Positions 1 through 8,563 of a DNA stretch of 64,000 nucleotides are shown here, piece after piece. The DNA comes from JAUCQB01 sp964586235. GTDB lineage: Bacteria > Planctomycetota > Phycisphaerae > UBA1845 > PWPN01. The position numbers and the translations under genes were made by a program. Below the pieces are notes generated by a model. The model worked only from the letters and a program-made list of their open reading frames with translations. It was not told the DNA's origin and ran no database searches. The DNA is taken from contig CAZPIO010000005.1 of assembly GCA_964586235.1 (NCBI GenBank), positions 43,474 to 107,473 of the forward strand, in the 5' to 3' direction. Every line of letters starts with the position of its first letter. Position 1 is the stretch's first letter.

Positions 1-3
1 AGC

Positions 4-1311
4 ATGACAGCTTCGCGAAGTCGGAAATCTATCCCGGGCCGTGTGATTATCGTCACGAGCCTGCTGCCCCTGTGTATCTGGGGCTGTGCCCTGTGTGAAA
101 TCGACTACAAGCCACTGGGGCAGTGGAAGATCGAGCCTGTCCAAAGTGCAAGGGTGGTGGATGGTCATCCTGGCCGAAGTGAGGAGTTCGCCGCCCAGTT
201 GCAGTTGCCCCACAACAGCCCTCGGGAGAGGTCAGCATTGAGCATCAAGGCCAGGCACGAACTGACCTCTCAGCTTGGCTCGCACGACTATCGTCTTATC
301 GGCATCATAGCTGGCGGGGGCAATGCCTACACCTCGCTGCCAGAGTTGAAGCAGAAGATGGCGCGGCGCGCAGCCAAGGAAGGCGGTGATGTGCTCTTGA
401 TCACCAAGACAGACGTGAGTCAGCGACCATTTGTTTATACCGCGCCCGGCAACGCTTACACCAACGTGTACGGAAACACCGCATATACAACGTACCACCC
501 AGGTGCGACGTACGCTGGCATGCTTTCCTTTCCCTCGGCGATGGGCTGGGTACTCAAGCATTCGCCTGGTTGGGATGAAGTCGCCCAGAAGATCCTGTTG
601 ATGGATGACGCTACGGTGGCGGAAATCGATGCGGAATGGTCTGCCGCCGCCTCGGAGAAGCCGCCCTATGGGGAGTTCGAGGAGCGAATGCGCTCGCTGA
701 TCAAGGCGAAGGCGGCCAGATTTGAACTCGCAGCGGCGACTCACCCAGACCCCGCCGTTTCGCGCCCGGCTTCCGATGGAGTTGTGGCGACAGCGGCACG
801 GTCGGTCGTGTTCATTGAGGCAGATGAGGCGATCGGCTCGGGATTCTGCATCGACACTCCCAAGACCATCCTGACTGCGAATCACGTGGTCGACGGGGCC
901 AGCATCATCGTGGTCCGCACGCCCGAAGGGCAAAAAGCCTCTGCCGTGGTGCTGCGATTCGATTCGGACACAGACCTTGCTGCACTAATCCTGAGCAAAT
1001 CCATCGGATTGCAGCCACTTCGGCTACGTGACTCCGAACCGAGCCTCGGCGATGAATGCTATGCATTGGGGTCACCCAGGGGTCTGACCGGCACCGTAAC
1101 CAAGGGCATCGTCAGCGCGGTCCGGGCCGGGAGGCTGGCCCAGTGGGTCCAAACTGACGCGGCCATCAACCCCGGCAACAGCGGCGGGCCGCTCATCGAC
1201 CGCGACGGACGTGTCATCGGCGTGTGCGACTGGAAGCTTTCCGGCGGCGGCACCGAGGGTCTGGCCTTCGCCGTCGGCGCCGAAAGCATCCGCAAGATCC
1301 TTAACCCGTAG
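4..1311 (+). CDS. Secreted trypsin-like serine protease (S1C/HtrA-type catalytic domain)
   Basis: 435 residues. The N-terminus is a hydrophobic signal ending in a lipobox-like IWGC, so it is probably an exported lipoprotein. Residues ~40-260 are an unassigned region containing a Tyr/Gly/Asn-rich stretch (about residues 140-170). Residues ~265-435 are a trypsin-like peptidase domain: His294 in TANHVVDG, an Asp in DSDTDLA (322 or 324) and Ser393 in NPGNSGGPLID complete the triad. There is no PDZ domain after the protease, unlike DegP/HtrA. The start lies three bases into the window, but the intact signal sequence suggests that the gene is complete. The protease role is firm; the substrate is unknown. 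Confidence 0.85.
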   Translation: MTASRSRKSIPGRVIIVTSLLPLCIWGCALCEIDYKPLGQWKIEPVQSARVVDGHPGRSEEFAAQLQLPHNSPRERSALSIKARHELTSQLGSHDYRLIGIIAGGGNAYTSLPELKQKMARRAAKEGGDVLLITKTDVSQRPFVYTAPGNAYTNVYGNTAYTTYHPGATYAGMLSFPSAMGWVLKHSPGWDEVAQKILLMDDATVAEIDAEWSAAASEKPPYGEFEERMRSLIKAKAARFELAAATHPDPAVSRPASDGVVATAARSVVFIEADEAIGSGFCIDTPKTILTANHVVDGASIIVVRTPEGQKASAVVLRFDSDTDLAALILSKSIGLQPLRLRDSEPSLGDECYALGSPRGLTGTVTKGIVSAVRAGRLAQWVQTDAAINPGNSGGPLIDRDGRVIGVCDWKLSGGGTEGLAFAVGAESIRKILNP

Positions 1312-1522
1312 GTTGGAGGACTCCACGGATCCATAAAGGTCTCGGGATGGACTATTACCGCCGGCCCCGCCTTCTTCGCGATCCCGGACCGCAGAGGGAC
1401 GGAGCCACCACGGCAAGGGACGGGCCGAGGGTGATGCTGGTGGAGGATACCCTGGTGAGAGAGAAGTGGATTATGGACATTATGAGCGAGATCAGGATGG
1501 CTCTTGCGACGGGGAGGACACC

Positions 1523-2737
1523 ATGACCAAGGAGCTTCGGCCAAGGGAGGCCCGTTCGCAGGTTGCTCTGGCTCGCCGATCCTCGATCGAAGGGCTCTAC
1601 GCCCGTGTCCGCGCGATTCTGGACGAGTCGCGGTCAGAGGTGGTCCGCTCGGTCAACAGCACCATGGTCCGAACGTACTAACTGATTGGGAGGGAGATAG
1701 TCGAGGAAGAGCAAGGCGGCCAGCGGCGGGCCGAATACGGCGAGCAGCTTGTCGAGAATCTGGCCAATCGGCTGAGCCTCGACTATGGTCCCGGTTTCAC
1801 GGCTGGTAATCTGCGGTACATGCGCCTCTTCTATCGCACTTACCCACATTTGCTGGAGCCCGGCATTCGTCACGCAGTGCGTGACGAATCTCGCAGCAGG
1901 CGGGCTGCGTTGAAACGTCACGCGGCGAGTGACGAATCAGCTCTTCCCGGACGCCTGAACCCCAATCTGTCGTGGACGCATTATCGGGTGCTCCTGAAGG
2001 TCGAATCACCGGCGGCCCGGTCGTTCTATGAACTGGAAACCAGCCAAAACCACTGGTCTTCGCGCGAACTGGAACGCCAGGTTGGCAGCTTGCTGTTCGA
2101 GCGTCTGGCCCGGAGCCGAGACAAGAAGGGCCTGCTGCGATTGGCGAGGAAGGGCCAGGAGATCCAGTCCCCCGCTGACGTCATCAAGGACCCAATTGTG
2201 CTGGAGTTCCTCGGCCTGCCGGAGTCACATCGCCTCGTTGAATCCCGGCTCGAGGAAGCGCTCCTGGATAAGCTGCAGGCATTTCTCCTGGAGATGGGCA
2301 AAAGATTCGCTTTCCTGGCCAGGCAGAAACGGATCTCGCTGGACGGCGACCACTTCTATGCCGACCTCGTCTTCTACCACGTAGTGCTCAAGTGCTACGT
2401 GCTCGTGGATCTCAAGACGGCCAAGCTGACCCATGCCGACCTGGGGCAGATGCAACTGTATGTCAACTACTTCGATCGTGAGTGCCTCAGCGCAGGGGAC
2501 AATCCGACCATCGGCCTGATCCTCTGTACTGACAAGAACGACGCCGTTGTGAAATACACCCTGGGCGATAGCGCCCGCCGGATCTTCGCCAGCCGCTACA
2601 AGCTCTATCTTCCGGATGAGGAGGATCTGGCCAACGAGATCGAGGCAACTCGCAGAAGCCTGGAACGCCGCCGTCTTTCTGTGCGGCGGGTCGCGTCCCG
2701 GCAAGGCCCCTGGAAACGCAGTGGAGGCCGGAAATGA
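1523..2737 (+). pseudogene. DUF1016/YhcG-type PD-(D/E)xK nuclease, interrupted by an in-frame stop
   Basis: The start ATG at 1523 follows a GGGGAGG ribosome-binding site. The frame runs through the N-terminal DUF1016 helical domain (...VRSVNSTMVRTY) and meets TAA at 1679-1681. In the same frame it continues LIGREIVEEEQ and on through the conserved LNPNLSWTHYR and the nuclease core (YADLVFYH...YVLVDLKTAK) to a stop at 2735-2737. In intact relatives the residue at the stop is normally the Trp of a YWxIG motif. The stop therefore looks like a nonsense change in a conserved codon rather than a gene boundary. The downstream part has an ATG at 1820, so a C-terminal nuclease fragment could still be made. 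DUF1016 genes often sit inside type I restriction loci, which fits the hsdS remnant that overlaps its stop. Confidence 0.75.
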
Positions 2738-3018
2738 CCCGGTGCTGGTCGGCGGTGCCGCTGGGGCAGGCGCTCGCGCACTACCAAGAGTACGTCGATG
2801 CGCCTGAAACCAGGCAATAGGCGGCTGTTCGACCTCGCAATCTGCTGGCAGCCATCGTCCCTTTGCCCCCTCTTTCCGGGCAGCGTCGCATCGTGGAGTA
2901 CCTGGACGGCCTGCAAGCCAAGGTGGACCGGCTGAAGGAACTCCAGGCCGCCACCGCCGCCGAACTCGACGCCCTCCTCCCCTCCATCCTCGACAAGGCC
3001 TTCAAGGGGGAATTGTGA
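2734..3018 (+). pseudogene. hsdS: Remnant of a type I restriction specificity subunit (HsdS), internally deleted
   Basis: An ATG at 2734 overlaps the stop of the preceding nuclease (ATGA) and follows a GTGGAGG site. It encodes about 28 residues resembling the start of HsdS (WSAVPLGQALAHYQEY) and then meets TAG at 2818-2820. The next codons in the same frame encode the HsdS C-terminal conserved coiled coil (IVEYLDGLQAKVDRLKEL, then SILDKAFKGEL) and end at 3018. A normal HsdS is ~400 residues with two target-recognition domains. Here both are missing and the two ends are almost joined, so this is a deletion scar. No hsdM or hsdR is visible. Confidence 0.7.
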
Positions 3019-3583
3019 AGAAGCGGTCCCGGCTTCGCTTCTTGAGCTCCCACCTTCGCTGCCCTTCGGCGTGGCAAGACGCCGTGGCGAGCAGCGGTCG
3101 GCCGGATGAAGAGCATGCTCACACGAAGGTGCGGTTGGCGCAGTCCATCATCGCGCCCCCACCCTCGCCACGGCGAGCCGGCCCGCCGCGACGAGGATGG
3201 GCCACCCGGCCGTTCGACTGTTAGACCGTCAGACAGCAAGGTTCCTGGGGGTTATCATCGTGACCCCACCCATCCGCTGCGGACCCTCGACAGGCTCGGG
3301 ACGAAGCGGATGGATGGGCCACCCGGCCAAACAATGACGAATGACGAAGCCCGAATGACGAATGAAACCAGAAACCCGAATGTCGAAGATCCGCCCGCCA
3401 CGGTCGCCACGGCGGACCAGGACGGGCAGGCTCGCGGCGGGACGAATGAAGCCAGAAACCCGAATGGCGAAATGCGGAATGCGCCCGTTATGCGTTTCGA
3501 CGGGTTCGAGACTCGGCTGTGATGACACGAGGCTGTGCGGTCGGCATTTTCAGCCGCCCTTGTCGTGATCTTTCACCGCGGGG
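3019..3583. repeat. Gene-free spacer with dispersed TGACGAATGACGAA-type repeats
   Basis: No gene is supported here. Between about 3330 and 3480 the sequence repeats short units built on ATGACGAATGA. Two copies of a longer unit (GAATGAA, then CCAGAAACCCGAATG) start near 3360 and 3445, separated by a GC-rich palindromic stretch near 3395-3440. A motif GGGCCACCCGGCC occurs twice (near 3199 and 3315), and CCTCGACAGGCTCGGGAC lies at about 3285. I read the spacer as a mosaic of dispersed non-coding repeats. Short translated frames across it are low-complexity and unconvincing. Confidence 0.6.
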
Positions 3584-5836
3584 TTACCTGCCGGGGAACA
3601 AGTCTCCTTCGTTGAAGGGGAAAACGGTACGATCGATGGGGGTTACCGATAGAGGAACGAAACCCAGCTTGAGTGCCGGCGAGTCGGGCAGGAGGCTGAA
3701 ATCGCCCTGGGCGGGATCGGCGAATTGCGGATCGGCTTCGATGCTCGCGCATTCGACGCCTTGGCGACACTGCTCGCGAAGGTGTTCGTCGGCCCATCGC
3801 GGGTTTTCGGTGCAGAAGTAGAGGTTCTGATCGGCCTTACAGTCGCTGAGGGTCGCCCGCGGCAATCCGCGAACCTTACCTCCGCCTTCAAACAGGAGTC
3901 TCATATTGGCATCGGTGCAATAGAAGATATTTCGCTGGATCACCGCACCCTTCACTTCACCATACGGCAGCACGATGAAGCCGCGTGGGTCTTTGCCCTG
4001 TTCTTTCGCACACGACCGGAGGTCGGCGACGATGTTGTTGGTGAAGGTGTTGTTGCCCTTGTTGATAAAGCCCTCGCCGCAGGTCCGCCAGACGAGATTG
4101 CCGGTGATGGTCGTCCCGTGCTGATCGTCGTCGCATCGGATCGCGGCGTTCATGTTCGGGCTGGAGACATCGTGGAGGTAATTGGCCCGGACGACGTTCT
4201 GCCCGCCCGTGCCGGAGATGTAGATGCAATTCCCGTCGCCGAGCGTCTCCATGACCTCGTAGATCTCGTTGCCCTCGACCGTATTGCGGCGGCCGTGCAG
4301 GAACTGCTCGCGGTTGCTCCAGGTCGGCTGCGTTGAGGCGGGGGGCAGCACCTTGTCCACCTCTTCCCAGCGGATGGTACGCGAGCACTCGGCAACGCCC
4401 TTGCGATCCCAGATGATGCGGCCGCTGACCACGATAGCGGTGTAGGGGCAATGGTGTATCAGGTTGCCGGCGACGCGATTCTCGCCGCTCTGCCAGACGA
4501 AGACGGCCGGCGAATGCCAGAGCAACTCGCCCACGTGATGGATGTGGTTGCCGACCACTTCGTTGCGGCGGTTGACGTCCTTGAGTCCCGGGCCGTACCC
4601 GGCCAGCAGGACACCGACTCCGGCGAGGTGCTCGATGAGGTTGCCGCGGATGAGGTTGCGCTGGGCGTAGAGATCGAGACGGATGCCCGCTCCGCCGCCG
4701 TTGGCGAATCTGCACGCCTCGATGGTGCAGAGTTCCGCGCTGCGCAGGCGGAGCATGGCCGTCGGCCGGTCGAACATCTCCCAGTCGTGCTGGAGCCCGC
4801 GGCCGGCTTTGTCCTGTTGCCATTTGAGCCGATTGCCATGCGTGAAGGTCAGGCCGCGGAACACCAGGCCACGTACGGGGTTGTCGCCGGAGAGGCCGCC
4901 GCTGTTGTGACCTTCGATCCTGATGTACTCGCTCAGGAGTGGCGCGACGATGTTCTCGGACGGCTTGCCGTTGCGAGGCCAGAGGTAGATCCGGCGCGCG
5001 GCGGCGTCGAACACCCATTCGCCGGGCTGGTCAAGGCACTCGATGGCGTTCTCGATCCAGGCAGTGCCGCCGGGAAAGTGGCCGAATTTCGTCTTGACGA
5101 GGGAGTACGTGGCCGGAACATCGGTCTGGAGGACATGGTGGGCATTGTCCACCGCGGTAATCGGGAGGATGTTCATGACCCACGGGCCCATCGGGACGAC
5201 GACCAGTTCCCAGTTGCGGCCGGGAGACCAGGGCGGGACCGCACCCGGGGGAAAATGCATGTGGTGCAGATGAGTCCCGTGCTCTGTGCAGTCCGAAGCG
5301 GTGGGCTGGGCAAACCCGCGGCCGCGCGCCCGCGGCAGGCGCTGACCGCCGTCGAACAACACGCGTACCTCGGGGACGTCGCCAGGCACGGGGGCCGTGT
5401 AAAGCTTTCCCCTCGCGGCGGACGCCTGGCGGGGCAGGTCTTTCTGCGCCAGTTGCCATCCGGTGACGGGCAGGCCGGAGCTGAGCACCGGTCTCTCGCC
5501 TGGGTAAGCGGCATAGGTGATGGTATGGCCGGGGGCGGCGGAGTCATCGGTCGAGAATACGACCGTCTGCCGGAGGGTGTAGGTGCCTCCTCGGATGGCC
5601 ACCGTCAAATCCCGGTTCGGATTGGTTTGCTTCAGGTCGCGGACGGCGTTGCGAGCCCGGTCCAGCGTGCGGAAAGGCTGCTGCTCGGAGCCGGGGTTCT
5701 GGTCGTGGCCTTGCGGGCTGACGAAGAAATCGGCGGAGAACGGGGCTGGTGCGGACTCGGCGGCAATCGCGCGAAAAGAGACCGCCGCGACGGCGAGATA
5801 TGCGAGAATGATGGAAAACATCACCGGTCGGTTCAT
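3584..5836 (-). CDS. Secreted right-handed parallel beta-helix protein
   Basis: 750 residues. The start was chosen at 5836 because AGGAGGAT lies just upstream and a clean signal peptide follows (ending ...FRAIAA). After the signal comes the DFFVSPQGHDQNPGSEQQPFRTL motif typical of DUF1565/pectate-lyase-like beta-helix proteins. Repeated right-handed helix coils (NLIRGNLIEHL, NRRNEVVGNHIHHV, NRVAGNLIHHC) then cover ~340-700. Such proteins bind or cleave polysaccharides, but I see no diagnostic catalytic motif. The gene is transcribed towards the repeat-rich spacer and lies next to a GH89 gene on the same strand, which supports a glycan role. Confidence 0.85.
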   Translation of the reverse strand: MNRPVMFSIILAYLAVAAVSFRAIAAESAPAPFSADFFVSPQGHDQNPGSEQQPFRTLDRARNAVRDLKQTNPNRDLTVAIRGGTYTLRQTVVFSTDDSAAPGHTITYAAYPGERPVLSSGLPVTGWQLAQKDLPRQASAARGKLYTAPVPGDVPEVRVLFDGGQRLPRARGRGFAQPTASDCTEHGTHLHHMHFPPGAVPPWSPGRNWELVVVPMGPWVMNILPITAVDNAHHVLQTDVPATYSLVKTKFGHFPGGTAWIENAIECLDQPGEWVFDAAARRIYLWPRNGKPSENIVAPLLSEYIRIEGHNSGGLSGDNPVRGLVFRGLTFTHGNRLKWQQDKAGRGLQHDWEMFDRPTAMLRLRSAELCTIEACRFANGGGAGIRLDLYAQRNLIRGNLIEHLAGVGVLLAGYGPGLKDVNRRNEVVGNHIHHVGELLWHSPAVFVWQSGENRVAGNLIHHCPYTAIVVSGRIIWDRKGVAECSRTIRWEEVDKVLPPASTQPTWSNREQFLHGRRNTVEGNEIYEVMETLGDGNCIYISGTGGQNVVRANYLHDVSSPNMNAAIRCDDDQHGTTITGNLVWRTCGEGFINKGNNTFTNNIVADLRSCAKEQGKDPRGFIVLPYGEVKGAVIQRNIFYCTDANMRLLFEGGGKVRGLPRATLSDCKADQNLYFCTENPRWADEHLREQCRQGVECASIEADPQFADPAQGDFSLLPDSPALKLGFVPLSVTPIDRTVFPFNEGDLFPGR

Positions 5837-5936
5837 TCGGATCCTCCTGTGTTCGGTCCGGAAGGATTGTCGCGGGAGAGGGTCGCGGCTACAAGGTGAG
5901 TCAAGCGAGACCCGCTGCTGCGGGCCGCACCTGCTT

Positions 5937-6131
5937 TGCTGAAGACCCAGGGGATAAACCCCTGGGCTCGTCAAGAGCGCGGTCAGAGACCGCTCCTACG
6001 TCAGAACGCGGCTGGAAGCCGCTCCCACCGGCGGGATAAACCCACCCGTTCGCCAAGATCGCGGCTGGAAGCCGTTCCTACCGGCGGGATAGACCCGCCA
6101 GCTCGTCAAGCAGATGGTCCGCGAGCGCGGA
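5937..6131. repeat. Cluster of alternating palindromic repeats (families A and B)
   Basis: Two hairpin types alternate. Type B has complementary G/C-rich arms around an ATAAA-like loop, followed by CTCGTCAAG or similar; copies start near 5947, 6028 and 6081. Type A is a 6-bp stem with a three-base loop followed by TCCTAC; copies are near 5979 (arms GCGGTC/GACCGC), 6008 and 6060 (arms GCGGCT/AGCCGC or AGCCGT), with a related one near 6114. The block sits between the beta-helix gene and the GH89 gene. The same two units recur elsewhere in the window, including inside a coding sequence. Confidence 0.75.
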
Positions 6132-6133
6132 CC

Positions 6134-8314
6134 CTACCGAGATTCGGGTGCGTAGGTGGCGAGAAGCTTTCGGGCGGTGGCGACGGGGTCGCCGGTCGGC
6201 TCGGTCGGGTACACGTTCGAGGCGTGCGTCCAGCGGTCTTCCCAGGCCTGGCATTCGCGCTCGAATGCGTCGCCGTTAAACGGCTTGCCGGCGGCGAGGG
6301 CCTCGTCCAGGCGTTTGAAGAAAAGTTGCCATCGCCCACCGTAAAAATCGGCCAGCAAGCCGGCCCAATGCTTACGAGCGTAACCCTGCAGCTTACTGTC
6401 CGGGGGGCCCCAGAGGGTGATCTGGGTGCGGGCATTCCACTCGTACAGGCGCGATTCCTGCTCGCTGGTCGCCCAACGTTTCGCGTCGGCCAGCCAGGAA
6501 CCGAGGAGAAACTCGCGACGCGTGCCGAGCAGCGTGTCGAGGCCCGACATGAGTGCGTTCAAGCGGGCACCTGCTTCGGCGAGCTTCTTGCGGTCCTTGT
6601 CTGCGTGGGCCTGAACGATCTGCTCGTGGATCGGTCGGGCGGAGTTGGCGACGACCTGGCGGACGACGTTGACGAGGTCGTAGCGGTAGGTATCGACCTG
6701 GTCGAACTCGTCGGCGCAATCGAGCATCAGTCGGGCTGCGGCGGCCAGAGTCCGGTTGTCGTAACGGATCGGGTCACGGGCGTGCTTGCGAGGCTTGAGC
6801 GCGGGGCGCATCCAGACGATCCCGTCGCCGCCGGGCTTGTCGTAGACCGTTTCGAGCAACAGTTTCCAGGCCTGGGTCATCTTCGGCGACCGCCGGCCGT
6901 AGCGATGATGGATGAAGTCCATCAGCCAGGGTTCGATGTCCTTGATGTCATCCCGCCAGTTGAGGTCCGCAACCAGCTCGAACATCGCCGGGTCGTAGCC
7001 GAGCCCCTCCATGATCGCGCCGGAACCGCACACGCGGCCGCGCTGGGGGCTGGTCATGGCCCGGTTGGCGCGTTCGATGATATTGCGGAGATCGCCGCCG
7101 AGGTCCACGACGTTGCCGTAGTTGCGGATGGTGGTCCAGATCCAGGGCTTGCCGTAGTAGGCCTCGGTTTCGAGATACTTGTCTCTGCCCATTTCGATCA
7201 GGATGAGCCGGTCGTCGGGGACGGCTCCGAACAGGGCCTTGGCCTGCGGGGGCTGCCAGAACCGGGCGTTGTTGATGAAGATCCATCCCATCATCAGCCA
7301 TCGTGCCTGCGGGTCGACGGCCGTCATCGCTCCGTACACTGACTTGCCCATACCGGCAAGGAAGGTGGGATCGTCGCTGGGCGGCATCATCTCGATGAAC
7401 GTGTCAGAGGCGTAATAGTGATCCGTTCCGTACAGCCGGGTCTGTTCCTCCATGAAGGCCTTGCCGACCTCGATGAAAAGCGGATCGGCCGGGTCGATGA
7501 ATGTAGTTTCAGGGAAACCGCCCCACTTCGTTGAACGGAATCTGGCCGAGGGGAACTTGTCCTTCAAGCCGGCCGGCACGTGGCCGGTGAAGCCCTGGAG
7601 GACCGGCGTCATGCCGAGATCGCGTTGCCGAGCCAGGATCTTCTTCTGCAGATCGATGTGTTCATCGATCCAGCTCTGCGGGAGCGGCCCGCCCCAGCCG
7701 TCGAGGCATCCCATCCAGCCGAAGGGCAGGTAGGCCGGGCCGGGGAGGAAGTCGGCCATTTGTTGGTCGGTCAAGCCGAAACGCTTGCCGACCGCGCGCC
7801 ACACGGCCTCCTGACCGGTAACGGCCAGCGGCATGTTGACCCCGTGGAGGGCCATCCAGTCGATGAACTGCTCCCACTGCGGCCAGTCCCAGAATGCCAG
7901 GCTGTAGCTGAAGGCACAGTAGTTGAGCCAGTAGCGGTGTTGGTGGGGGCTGACCTTCCTGACCTTTTCGGGCACGGTGGGCAGCGGGACGGGCAGGTTG
8001 AGTTGATTGCCCAGCCAGGAGACGTGGCAGTGGCAATGATGTTCGAGGTACCAGTTCAGGGCGGAGCAGATGGCACCGGCCGAGGAGCCGCGCAACATGA
8101 TTCTTCCGCCTTGGCTCTCCAGTTCGAAGACGTCGCGGTCGTTCTCCTGCGGGATGCCCTGGAAATCGAAGCGGTCCGAGTGGACGGGCAGGAGTCGGCG
8201 CACGAGGTCGCGTGCGGCCTGCTCACCGGTGGGGCCGACCGTGGAGAGTTCGGCCATGGCTGTCGGAGCTATGCATAAGGCTGCCAGAGAGATGAGACTG
8301 CTCAGAAGTCGCAT
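6134..8314 (-). CDS. Alpha-N-acetylglucosaminidase, glycoside hydrolase family 89 (NAGLU-like)
   Basis: 726 residues with a signal peptide (ending ...PTAMA) and AGGAGG before the start. It matches the NAGLU family throughout: an N-terminal alpha/beta domain (to ~100), then the barrel with HRYWLNYCAFSYSLAFWDW and HGVNMPLAVTGQEAVWR. Two candidate catalytic glutamates are visible, Glu308 in TFIEMMPP and Glu436 in IMEGLGYDP, matching the two known GH89 acidic residues. The enzyme removes terminal alpha-linked GlcNAc, for example from heparan sulfate or mucin-type glycans, and is predicted to act outside the cytoplasm. It is divergent from the next glycoside hydrolase gene. Confidence 0.95.
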   Translation of the reverse strand: MRLLSSLISLAALCIAPTAMAELSTVGPTGEQAARDLVRRLLPVHSDRFDFQGIPQENDRDVFELESQGGRIMLRGSSAGAICSALNWYLEHHCHCHVSWLGNQLNLPVPLPTVPEKVRKVSPHQHRYWLNYCAFSYSLAFWDWPQWEQFIDWMALHGVNMPLAVTGQEAVWRAVGKRFGLTDQQMADFLPGPAYLPFGWMGCLDGWGGPLPQSWIDEHIDLQKKILARQRDLGMTPVLQGFTGHVPAGLKDKFPSARFRSTKWGGFPETTFIDPADPLFIEVGKAFMEEQTRLYGTDHYYASDTFIEMMPPSDDPTFLAGMGKSVYGAMTAVDPQARWLMMGWIFINNARFWQPPQAKALFGAVPDDRLILIEMGRDKYLETEAYYGKPWIWTTIRNYGNVVDLGGDLRNIIERANRAMTSPQRGRVCGSGAIMEGLGYDPAMFELVADLNWRDDIKDIEPWLMDFIHHRYGRRSPKMTQAWKLLLETVYDKPGGDGIVWMRPALKPRKHARDPIRYDNRTLAAAARLMLDCADEFDQVDTYRYDLVNVVRQVVANSARPIHEQIVQAHADKDRKKLAEAGARLNALMSGLDTLLGTRREFLLGSWLADAKRWATSEQESRLYEWNARTQITLWGPPDSKLQGYARKHWAGLLADFYGGRWQLFFKRLDEALAAGKPFNGDAFERECQAWEDRWTHASNVYPTEPTGDPVATARKLLATYAPESR

Positions 8315-8350
8315 GCGTTCGCCTCCTGATCATTGCGGAGCCAATCCCTG

Positions 8351-8390
8351 GAGAATGCTTCTACAGAGCCCCCGGACTCGGGGCATTCTC
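8351..8390. repeat. Inverted repeat in the divergent intergenic region
   Basis: Perfect 8-bp arms GAGAATGC (8351-8358) and GCATTCTC (8383-8390) enclose an inner C-rich/G-rich stem. It lies between the divergent GH89 gene and the following hydrolase, just upstream of a candidate promoter. It could be an operator or an mRNA structure; the sequence alone does not decide. Confidence 0.4.
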
Positions 8391-8393
8391 CGC

Positions 8394-8422
8394 TTGGCCT
8401 GTTGACAGAATAAGGCTATAAA
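8394..8422 (+). promoter_or_regulatory. Candidate sigma-70-type promoter for the hexosaminidase-like gene
   Basis: TTGGCC (8394-8399), a 17-bp spacer and TATAAA (8417-8422), pointing at the downstream hydrolase. An alternative -35 TTGACA lies at 8402, but its -10 would be poor. The match is moderate and the assignment rests on position only. Confidence 0.3.
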
Positions 8423-8563
8423 TGTAGACAATGCAAGAGGACGCAAGCGTGCCGCGGTTTGCTGGGGCGGGTGTCTGGCTGTACCCGGTCACCGAACGGC
8501 AGAACACTGGCGGGCAAGCCGCCAGTGGCACCCAGCAGGCAAGTGTTGTGGAGGGATAGTTCG

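Noticed and set aside
1312..1522. Possible small gene between the protease and the DUF1016 locus
   Set aside because: No frame has a ribosome site, family motif or sensible composition.
4451..7342. Long plus-strand open frames opposite the beta-helix and GH89 genes
   Set aside because: They are antisense shadows in GC-rich DNA. Both opposite-strand genes have signal peptides, ribosome sites and family motifs.
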